NCBI GenBank assembly: GCA_020632665.1
Contig: JACKFC010000045.1
Span: 1-31,319 of the forward strand
Reading direction: 5' to 3'
Source of the DNA: Deltaproteobacteria bacterium
Lineage (GTDB): Bacteria; Myxococcota_A; UBA9042
Length of the DNA stretch: 31,319 bases
Positions within the stretch are counted from its first letter, which is position 1; each line of letters begins with the position of its first letter. This document shows positions 14,886 to 21,958 of the stretch, piece by piece. The position numbers were made by a program, and so were the translations under genes. The notes under the pieces were generated by a model. The model was not told where the DNA came from and made no database searches. It worked only from the letters and a program-made list of their open reading frames with translations.

Positions 14886-17800
14886 ATGCGAATGCGTATC
14901 GAAGTGCTGGTTGTGGGCCTGCTGTGGCTGAGTGCGTGTGGTTCGGACGAACGGGTCATCGGTCCGGGATCCGGCGGTGCAGATACCACAGTCGGCGACG
15001 ACGCCACGACGGGCGATACCGGCGGGGCCAAGACCGATGTCGTCGGCACGACCGATACGGCGGACAACAAGGACGTGACCGACACGCCGGACGTCCCTGT
15101 CGGTGAAGACACCGCCATCGGCGAAGACACCGCCATCGGCGAAGACACCGCCATCGGCGAAGACACCGCCATCGGCGAAGACACCGCCATCGGCGAAGAC
15201 ACCGCCATCGGCGAAGACACCGCCATCGGCGAAGACACCGCCATCGGCGAAGACACCGCCATCGGCGAAGACACCGCCATCGGCGAAGACACCGCCATCG
15301 GCGAAGACACCGCCATCGGCGAAGACACCGCCATCGGCGAAGACACCGCCATCGGCGAAGACACCTCCGGCCAGGACGCCACCTCCGGCGGCGACAGCTC
15401 CGACGCGGTGACCGGCTGCAAGGTCGATGCAGACTGCGATATCCCGACCGACCTGCCCGCCTGCTTCGGCGTGCAATGCCTCGCCGGTGCCTGCACGATC
15501 GGTCCGCAGCCCGACGGAAGCAGCTGTGACGACGGCAACGCCTGTACCACCGGCGATAGCTGCAAGCTCGGCAACTGCGCCGGCACGGCGAAGGATTGCG
15601 ACGACAAAGACGACTGCACGCTGGATACCTGCGATGCCAACGGAGGCAACTGCAAGCACGAGCAGGCGACCGGGTGTGCTCCGAAGTGCAGCGCCGACAG
15701 CGACTGCAAGGTGAGCGCGGCGTGCATGGTCGCCAAGTGCGACAACGGCGCCTGCGTCGAGGCCGCCGATGCGGCGAAGTGCGACGACAACGACGCCTGC
15801 ACCACCGACTCCTGCGAGGCCGGCGGCTGCAAGAACGTCAGCATCGCCGGCTGCGGTGGCTGCAAGGCCGACAGCGAGTGCGACGACAACGACGTCTGCA
15901 CCACGGACAAATGCATCAACGGCGCCTGCGCCCAGGCTGCGGTCGAGGGATGCGGCGGCTGCAAGTCGGCAGCAGATTGCGACGACAGCGACCCGTGCAC
16001 CGACGATAGTTGCAGCGGCGGCAAGTGCTCGAACGCCGCCATCTCGGGCTGCGGTCAGGATGAATGCAAGGCCGCCACGGATTGTGACGACAACGACGCG
16101 TGCACCACCAACGCCTGCACGGGCGGCAAGTGCACCTTCGCCGCGATCAGCGGCTGCAAGCCGCCGTGCAAGACCGGTTCGGACTGCAGCGACGGGACGC
16201 CCTGCACCACCGACGTCTGCACCAATGGCACCTGCAGCAACCCGGCGATCGACTGTGACGACGGCAACCCGTGCACGACCGACGACTGCACCAAATCCGC
16301 CGGCTGCTACAACAAGGTCAACAAGAAGGCATGCGACGACGGCAACGCCTGCACCACGAGCGATGTGTGCGACAACGGCACCTGCGTCGGCAGCAAGATC
16401 GCCTGCGACGACGGCAACCCCTGCACCGACGACACCTGTGCCTCCGACAAGGGCTGCACCTCCAGCAACGGCACGGCGGCGTGTGACGACGGCAACGCCT
16501 GCACCAAGGGCGACGCCTGCTCGGGTGGAGCCTGCAAGGCGGGCGCCGCGATCGCGTGCGACGACAACAACCCGTGCACCAAGGACGCCTGCGACGCCAA
16601 GACGGGGTGCACCTACAGCGAGATCGCCGGCTGCGTGCCGCCCTGCAAATCCGACGCGGACTGCACCGCGCCGAACGCCTGCAAGGCGGCGGCCTGCGAC
16701 ACCAAGGCGGGCAGCTGCGTCTACAAGGACGTCGCTTGCGACGACGGCGTCGACTGCACCGTGGACGCCTGCGACGCCAAGACGGGCTGCACCCACACCG
16801 GCGACGCGAAGGAATGCGACGACGGCAACAGCTGCACCACCGACAACTGCACCGCCAAGGGCTGCTCCTGGTCGGGCCTGATCGGGGCCTGCGATGACGG
16901 TGACCTCTGCACCAACGGCGAGACCTGCACCGGCGGCGCCTGCAAGGGCGGCTCGCCGCTCGCCTGTGACGACGGAAATCCCTGCACGATCGACGCCTGC
17001 GACGCGAAGACCGGCAAGTGCGCCGTGGCGCCGATCGCCGGCTGCGTGCCGCCGTGCAAGGCGGACAAGGACTGCGACGACGGCGACGCCTGCAGCAAGG
17101 AGGCGTGCGACGTCGCCTCGGGCAAGTGCAGCGCGACCAAGGTCGATTGCGGCGACAACAACGCCTGCACCGCCGATAGCTGCGTCGCCGCAACAGGTTG
17201 CGTCAACAAGGCCCTCGACGGCGGTCCCTGTGACGACGGCGACGCCTGCACCTCGGGTGAGGCCTGCAACGCGGGCAAATGCGGCGGCGGAAAGGCCCTT
17301 GTCTGCGACGACGGCAACCCTTGCACCGTCGAAGCCTGCAACACGCAGAGCGGCTGCGTGAGCAAGCCCGCGGACGGCGTGGCCTGCGACGACGGCGACG
17401 CGTGCACCAAGGGCGACGCGTGCGCGGGTGGCAAGTGCCTCGGCGGTGCCTCGAGTTGCGCCTGCCAGTCCGATACCGACTGCGCCAAGCTCGGCGACAA
17501 CGCCTGCACGGGCGTCTATACCTGCGTCAAGGGCAACGGCAGCAGCACCTGCGAACTCAAAGCGGGCAGCAAGCTCGAGTGCCAGGCAGCGACCACCTGC
17601 GCCGCCTACGCCTGCGACCCCTCGACCGAGAAATGCGTCGCCAAAGCGCAGAACGACGGCAAGGCGTGCACCGACGCCGACGCCTGCACCGGCGGCGACC
17701 TCTGCAAAGCCGGTGCCTGCGTCGGCGAGACCAAGGTCGACTGCGACGACGGCAACGCCTGCACCAAGGACTTCTGCGCCAAGGCGACGGGCTGCGCCCA

Positions 17801-19256
17801 CGAGCCCCTGGCGGCGGACTGCGACGACGGCAACCCCTGCACCATCGGAGAGGCCTGCAGCGCGGGTTCCTGCGCCGGCGGCACGGCCAAGAGCTGCGAC
17901 GACGGCGAGACCTGCACCACCGACAGCTGCGACGTGAAGACGGGCCAATGCGTCCACACCAAGGTCGCCGGCTGCACTGGTGGCTGCAGCTCGGACGCCT
18001 TCTGCAGCGACGGCAACCCGTGCACCACCGACGCCTGCGTGGGTGGCAAGTGCCAGTTCGCGCCGAAGACGTGCGACGACGGCAACGAGTGCACCGACGA
18101 TGCCTGCGACAAGGCCAAGGGCGATTGCGTCTACACGGCCAAGCTCGCCTGCCCGCCGTGCAAGTCGAACACCGATTGTGACGACAAGGATACCTGCACG
18201 GACGACACCTGCCTCGCCACCGGCCAATGCGCCAACGTGAAGAAGGCCGGCTGCACGCAGCCGTGTACGAACAACGCGTCGTGCAACGACAACGATGGCT
18301 GTACCAACGACTTCTGCTTCAACGGCACGTGCTACTACCAGAACAAGAGCTGCAGCGACGGCAACAACTGCACGACCGACAGCTGCGATGCAGCGACCGG
18401 AAACTGCAAATACACCGCCATTCCGGGCTGCAACGACTTCAACTGCCAGAACTCCTCACAATGCGACGACGGCAACCCGTGCACCAACGACACCTGCCAG
18501 TTCTGGAATGGCAACTGCACCCATTCGGCGAAAACCTGCAACGACAACAAGAAGTGCACGGTCGATGCCTGCGACCCGAATAGCGGCAACTGCGTCTTCA
18601 CGCCGGTTCCCGGCTGCGACGGCACCGACGGCTGCCTGAGCACCGCCGACTGTGATGACGGCAAGGGCTGCACCACGCAGCAGTGCAATACCCAAACCGG
18701 CAAGTGCAGCTACAACACCATCAACTACTGCAAGGAGGACGAGGTCTGCGCGTCGGCCGCCGACTGCGACGACAAGCAGTTCTGCACCAACGACACCTGC
18801 AACTCCAGCCAGCGCTGCCTGCACACGCCGAAGAACGGCTGCGACCCGAACGCGCCGCACTGCTCTTCGCCGGTGGATTGCGACGACAGCAACCCGTGCA
18901 CCAATGACTTCTGCAGCACCTTCAGCGGCAACTGCAGCCATCAGAACGTGCCGAACTGCGTCGCCGGCAAGCCCTGCACGCAGGACACCGAGTGCAAGGA
19001 CAACCTCAACTGCACCAAGGAGTCGTGCGTCGCCAACAAATGCCAGGTGCAGCCGGTGACGTGCAATGACGGCAACCCCTGTACCAACGACTACTGCCAG
19101 ACCAGCACCGGCAACTGCCTCTACTACCCGGTCTCCGGTTGCCAGCCGATCACCTGCAAGACGGCGACCGAGTGCGATGACAAGGACGCCTGCACGGCGG
19201 ACCTCTGCCTCAACGGCTTCTGCAACTACGTGCTGGTGCCGGGCTGCGGCAACTGA
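14886..19256 (+). CDS. Giant surface lipoprotein with GEDTAI repeats and about 38 Cys/Asp repeats
   Basis: The 1456-residue product has a signal and lipobox LSAC (Cys18), a Thr/Asp/Gly-rich stalk, a perfect GEDTAI hexapeptide array (residues 73-156), and then about 1280 residues of Cys-rich repeats. I count about 38 units built on C-D-D-x-[ND]-x-C-T-x-[DG]-x-C, for example CDDGNPCTTDAC, spaced by short segments such as GGKCxxxAISGC. Similar arrays occur in myxobacterial surface proteins (MopE-type, or those labelled disulfide-repeat or Dickkopf-like). The Asp/Asn pattern could bind calcium, and the paired Cys suggest a disulfide-braced rod. The role is probably as an adhesin or surface fibre. 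Similar repeats in the last few hundred residues are richer in Asn, Phe and Tyr than the earlier, more uniform ones. Confidence 0.93.
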   Translation: MRMRIEVLVVGLLWLSACGSDERVIGPGSGGADTTVGDDATTGDTGGAKTDVVGTTDTADNKDVTDTPDVPVGEDTAIGEDTAIGEDTAIGEDTAIGEDTAIGEDTAIGEDTAIGEDTAIGEDTAIGEDTAIGEDTAIGEDTAIGEDTAIGEDTAIGEDTSGQDATSGGDSSDAVTGCKVDADCDIPTDLPACFGVQCLAGACTIGPQPDGSSCDDGNACTTGDSCKLGNCAGTAKDCDDKDDCTLDTCDANGGNCKHEQATGCAPKCSADSDCKVSAACMVAKCDNGACVEAADAAKCDDNDACTTDSCEAGGCKNVSIAGCGGCKADSECDDNDVCTTDKCINGACAQAAVEGCGGCKSAADCDDSDPCTDDSCSGGKCSNAAISGCGQDECKAATDCDDNDACTTNACTGGKCTFAAISGCKPPCKTGSDCSDGTPCTTDVCTNGTCSNPAIDCDDGNPCTTDDCTKSAGCYNKVNKKACDDGNACTTSDVCDNGTCVGSKIACDDGNPCTDDTCASDKGCTSSNGTAACDDGNACTKGDACSGGACKAGAAIACDDNNPCTKDACDAKTGCTYSEIAGCVPPCKSDADCTAPNACKAAACDTKAGSCVYKDVACDDGVDCTVDACDAKTGCTHTGDAKECDDGNSCTTDNCTAKGCSWSGLIGACDDGDLCTNGETCTGGACKGGSPLACDDGNPCTIDACDAKTGKCAVAPIAGCVPPCKADKDCDDGDACSKEACDVASGKCSATKVDCGDNNACTADSCVAATGCVNKALDGGPCDDGDACTSGEACNAGKCGGGKALVCDDGNPCTVEACNTQSGCVSKPADGVACDDGDACTKGDACAGGKCLGGASSCACQSDTDCAKLGDNACTGVYTCVKGNGSSTCELKAGSKLECQAATTCAAYACDPSTEKCVAKAQNDGKACTDADACTGGDLCKAGACVGETKVDCDDGNACTKDFCAKATGCAHEPLAADCDDGNPCTIGEACSAGSCAGGTAKSCDDGETCTTDSCDVKTGQCVHTKVAGCTGGCSSDAFCSDGNPCTTDACVGGKCQFAPKTCDDGNECTDDACDKAKGDCVYTAKLACPPCKSNTDCDDKDTCTDDTCLATGQCANVKKAGCTQPCTNNASCNDNDGCTNDFCFNGTCYYQNKSCSDGNNCTTDSCDAATGNCKYTAIPGCNDFNCQNSSQCDDGNPCTNDTCQFWNGNCTHSAKTCNDNKKCTVDACDPNSGNCVFTPVPGCDGTDGCLSTADCDDGKGCTTQQCNTQTGKCSYNTINYCKEDEVCASAADCDDKQFCTNDTCNSSQRCLHTPKNGCDPNAPHCSSPVDCDDSNPCTNDFCSTFSGNCSHQNVPNCVAGKPCTQDTECKDNLNCTKESCVANKCQVQPVTCNDGNPCTNDYCQTSTGNCLYYPVSGCQPITCKTATECDDKDACTADLCLNGFCNYVLVPGCGN
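15102..15353 (+). repeat. 18-base tandem repeat, 14 copies, encoding GEDTAI
   Basis: The unit GGCGAAGACACCGCCATC is repeated 14 times, identical except that the first copy begins GGT. A partial fifteenth unit, GEDTS, follows. Because 18 is a multiple of three, gain or loss of units keeps the frame. The repeat has no stop codon in several other frames, which produces false long open frames on both strands. Confidence 0.98.
15414..19250 (+). repeat. Degenerate Cys/Asp repeat array (about 38 units)
   Basis: The DNA is a long series of related units of roughly 70-130 bases centred on TGCGACGACGGCAACxCC-like cores followed by TGCACC. They encode the C-D-D-G-N-P-C-T motif. Units differ enough to be old duplications, unlike the perfect 18-base repeat upstream. 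Confidence 0.85.
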
Positions 19257-19265
19257 TCCGCGGCG

Positions 19266-19299
19266 GGGCCCGGCGCGCGTACGTGAGCGCGTCGGGCCC
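19266..19299. terminator. Strong bidirectional hairpin between convergent genes
   Basis: A 13-bp stem with one G-T pair (arms 19266-19278 and 19287-19299) closes an eight-base loop. It begins nine bases after the stop of the Cys-rich lipoprotein gene and ends on the last base of the phoX-remnant stop codon on the other strand. There is no T-run, so termination would rely on stem strength or Rho. Confidence 0.6.
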
Positions 19300-19974
19300 T
19301 ACCGCCCGCCGATGGGGCCGCCGTCCTCCCGCTCGATGGCGACGACCGCGGCGCGGGGAGGCAGCTTCGGGTCGAAATCCGGGAAGCGCGTCGCGGGGCG
19401 GTGGTAACTCGAGCCGCGCACGTCGACGCCGGGGTGCTGGATCGAGACGGAGCGTCAGGATATGGCCGAAGTGGTTGTGCGCACGTGGGTGCACCGGCTC
19501 GGTCTTTTCCCGCTTGGCGTGGTTGGTCAGCGCGACGTGGACGACGCCGGTGCCGGGCTGCGGCTCGACGTCTTCGGGTCGGTCCATCGGCGTCGCGCCG
19601 ACCGCATCGGCGGCCCTGCGGGCATCGATCAACACGCTTGCGGCGTCGGGGAAGCCGTCGGCCGGCGTGAGCCCCGGTGCGCCGTCGGCCAGGACCACTG
19701 TGGCGCGGTAGCCCTTCGGCACGTGGAGCTTGTCGTCGGCGCCTGCCGCGACCTCGTCGAAGTCGAAGGGAAAGGGAGCGCCCGCCCGGCCGCTTCCTGC
19801 GCGTGAGCGCCGTTTGGTGGGAGTTGGGCGCGCGCTGCGTTGCGGCCCGGAACATCCGGCCAGCGCCGCCATCGCGCCGAGGCCCGCGGCCAGCAACGTC
19901 CGCCGCTCGATGATCGCGGCGAGCGGCTCGGCGCGCGAGCGGGGGCGGGTGTCGTCGTCGGAGTGTCGGGCCAC
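19299..19974 (-). pseudogene. phoX: phoX (DUF839 alkaline phosphatase) remnant with two internal deletions and a frame change
   Basis: PhoX is a Tat-exported, calcium/iron-dependent phosphatase of about 600-700 residues. Here only three islands remain. From the GTG at 19974 there is a Tat-like signal (AAIIERRTLLAAGLGAMAALAGC) and the N-terminal DKLHVPKGYRATVVLADG. This runs straight into the distant internal block GLTPADGFPDAASVLID with ATPMDRPEDVEPQPGTG and VHVALTNHAKR. After GHILTL (near 19450) the frame is lost. The true PhoX C-terminus continues in another frame as VSIQHPGVDVRGSS, PPRAAVVAIEREDGGPIGGR, with a stop at 19299-19301. The central catalytic region is missing, so the product cannot be an active phosphatase. 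A read-on product in the first frame would end at 19210. The alternative explanation is an assembly error. Confidence 0.82.
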
Positions 19975-19979
19975 GGTCG

Positions 19980-19988
19980 TCACCTCCT
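19980..19988 (-). promoter_or_regulatory. Consensus ribosome binding site of the phoX remnant
   Basis: AGGAGGTGA on the minus strand stands five bases before GTG (19974). It decides this start over in-frame codons further upstream and shows that the translation signal of the broken gene is intact. Confidence 0.75.
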
Positions 19989-20031
19989 CTTCGGGCGGCA
20001 GAATGACCGACTGCACGCAAGGGGTCGAGCC

Positions 20032-20060
20032 TTGCCGGTCGGGCGGATCTGCGCTAGCAA
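20032..20060 (+). promoter_or_regulatory. Candidate sigma-70-like promoter of the acyl-CoA synthetase gene
   Basis: TTGCCG and TAGCAA are separated by exactly 17 bases, about 47 bases before the ATG. The matches to consensus are four and three of six, which is modest. The same 132-base region (19975-20106) must also serve the divergent phoX remnant. A small inverted repeat, GCAAGG/CCTTGC, overlaps the -35. Confidence 0.28.
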
Positions 20061-20106
20061 GGCGGCTCACGAACGGCGGCGAGCGCGGCTCGCCCGGGGG
20101 GATCTC

Positions 20107-21918
20107 ATGGCCCGTTACCAAAGCGTCGCGCACATGTTTCGCGAGCGCGTCAGCAAGACGCCGAACCTCGAAGCGTTCTCCTACCCTGTCGGCGATCGCT
20201 GGGAGTCGATGAACTGGACGCAGGTCGCCGAGCAGGTCGACCTGCTGGCCGCCGGAATGCTCGCCCTCGGCATCGCCGACGACGACCGCGTCGGCCTGGT
20301 CTGCAGCACGCGGCTGGAGTGGTTGCTCGGCGATATCGCCATCAACGTCGCCGGCGCCGCAACGTCGACCATCTATCCGTCTTCGACCGCGGATGATTGC
20401 GCCTACATCCTGTCGGACTCGGCCGCCAAGCTGTGCATCGCGGAGAACGACGCGCAAGTGAGGAAGCTGCAAGAGATCCGGTCGCAGGTCGGCAACCTCG
20501 CGCACGTCATCGTGATCGACGGCCAGGGCAGCGACGACGGTTGGGTCCTCTCCTGGGACGAGTTGAAGCAGCGCGGCAAGGCGTGGAGCGGCGAGAATCC
20601 GACCGGCCTCGACGATGTGCTCGGTCGCCTCGATCCGAGCCGGCTCTCGACCCTGATCTACACCTCCGGCACCACCGGACGGCCGAAGGGCGTCGAGCTG
20701 ACCCACGATTGCTGGATGTACACCGGCGAGGCCATCGATACGGTCAAGCTGCTCAACAGCGACGACAAGCAATACCTTTGGCTGCCGCTCTCGCACTCCT
20801 TCGGCAAGATGCTGGAGACCCTGGTCATCGCCATCGGCATCCCGACCGCGGTCGACGGCCGCATCGACAAGATCATCGACAACCTCGCCGTCGTCCGGCC
20901 GACCTTCATGGCCGCTGCGCCGCGCATCTTCGAGAAGGTCTACAACAAGGTCGTCAACGGTGCGCAGCAGGCTGGTGGCCTGAAGTTCGCGATCTTCAAG
21001 TGGGCGCTCGGCGTCGGTCGGGCGGCGAGCAAGGAGCTGCAGGCTGGACGCCAGCCGAGCGGCTTGCTCGGGCTGCAGTTCTCGATCGCAGACAAGCTGG
21101 TCTTCTCCAAGCTGCGTGAGCGCTTCGGCGGTCGGGTCCGCTTCTTCATCTCCGGATCCGCCCCGCTGAATCGCGAGATCGCTGAGTTCTTCCACGCTGC
21201 TGGGCTCTTGATCCTGGAAGGCTACGGTCTGACGGAATCGTCTGCGGCGAGCTTCGTGAACCGGCCCGAGAGCAACAAGTTCGGGACCGTAGGACCGCCC
21301 CTCCCCGGCACCGAGGTGAAGATCGCCGAGGACGGCGAGATCCTCTTCCGCGGCCGCGGCATCATGCGCGGCTACCACAACCTCGCCGACGTTACGGCCG
21401 AGACGCTGCTCGAGGGCGGTTGGCTCGCCACCGGCGATATCGGAGAGGTCGACCCCGACGGGCACCTGCGGATTACCGACCGGAAGAAAGACCTGATCAA
21501 GACCTCGGGCGGCAAATACGTCGCTCCGCAGGCGCTCGAAGGCAGCTTCAAGGCCGTCTGCCCGTACGTCAGCCAGATCCTGGTCCACGGCAACAACCGC
21601 AACTTCTGCTCCGCGCTGATCACCATGGAGCCGGAGGCGATCGCCGCGTGGGCCGCCGACAACGGCTTGGGCGACAAGAGCTACGAGCAGCTCGCGCAAG
21701 AGCCGAAGGTCATCGCCCTGTTCCAAGGCTACGTCGACCAGCTCAACGCGCCGCTGGCCCGCTTCGAGACGATCAAGAAGTTCGCCCTGCTGCCCGCCGA
21801 TTTCGCTATCGAGACCGGCGAGCTGACGCCGAGCCTGAAGGTGAAGCGCAAGGCCGTGGAAGCGAAGTACAAGGACCTGCTGGACGACTTCTACGCCGGA
21901 GCCATGGCGGGCGTTTGA
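20107..21918 (+). CDS. Long-chain fatty acid--CoA ligase (AMP-forming)
   Basis: This 603-residue enzyme of the ANL superfamily activates fatty acids to acyl-CoA through an acyl-adenylate. Visible motifs are the P-loop LIYTSGTTGRPKG (about 183-195), LPLSHSFGKMLE, PRIFEKVYNKV, FISGSAPLN, YGLTE (373-377), TGDIGEVDPDGHLRITDRKKDLIKTSGGKYV, and the C-terminal GELTPSLKVKRK that carries the catalytic Lys. The overall pattern is that of the FAA1/bubblegum-type long-chain synthetases found in actinobacteria and myxobacteria. The ATG at 20107 is preceded by GGGGGGA. A longer upstream open frame is not supported. It is monocistronic: divergent from the phoX remnant and convergent with pbpC, 24 bases away. 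Confidence 0.95.
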   Translation: MARYQSVAHMFRERVSKTPNLEAFSYPVGDRWESMNWTQVAEQVDLLAAGMLALGIADDDRVGLVCSTRLEWLLGDIAINVAGAATSTIYPSSTADDCAYILSDSAAKLCIAENDAQVRKLQEIRSQVGNLAHVIVIDGQGSDDGWVLSWDELKQRGKAWSGENPTGLDDVLGRLDPSRLSTLIYTSGTTGRPKGVELTHDCWMYTGEAIDTVKLLNSDDKQYLWLPLSHSFGKMLETLVIAIGIPTAVDGRIDKIIDNLAVVRPTFMAAAPRIFEKVYNKVVNGAQQAGGLKFAIFKWALGVGRAASKELQAGRQPSGLLGLQFSIADKLVFSKLRERFGGRVRFFISGSAPLNREIAEFFHAAGLLILEGYGLTESSAASFVNRPESNKFGTVGPPLPGTEVKIAEDGEILFRGRGIMRGYHNLADVTAETLLEGGWLATGDIGEVDPDGHLRITDRKKDLIKTSGGKYVAPQALEGSFKAVCPYVSQILVHGNNRNFCSALITMEPEAIAAWAADNGLGDKSYEQLAQEPKVIALFQGYVDQLNAPLARFETIKKFALLPADFAIETGELTPSLKVKRKAVEAKYKDLLDDFYAGAMAGV

Positions 21919-21927
21919 GTCGAAGCG

Positions 21928-21958
21928 CGCGTCGCTGACTGCTCAGGGCAGTGACGCG
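21928..21958. terminator. Hairpin between convergent acyl-CoA synthetase and pbpC genes
   Basis: A 10-bp stem with one G-T pair (21928-21937 with 21949-21958) and an 11-base loop begins ten bases after the ligase stop. It overlaps the last codons and stop (21943-21945) of pbpC. No T-run follows. It may terminate the ligase transcript. Confidence 0.4.

Noticed and set aside
15102..15353. Possible CRISPR-like or regulatory direct repeats
   Set aside because: The units are contiguous with no spacers, are 18 bases long and lie in frame inside a coding sequence, so this is a coding minisatellite.
14769..18227. Minus-strand open frame of 1152 codons rich in Val, Ala and Gly, antisense to the Cys-rich gene
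   Set aside because: It is a shadow of repeated TGC/GAC/GGC codons and of the 18-base repeat, with no ribosome binding site, no family match and a composition fully explained by the sense gene.
19975..20106. Upstream extension of the acyl-CoA synthetase frame to 19840
   Set aside because: It would overlap the divergent phoX remnant and its ribosome binding site. The ATG at 20107 has its own GGGGGGA signal and gives the normal family N-terminus.
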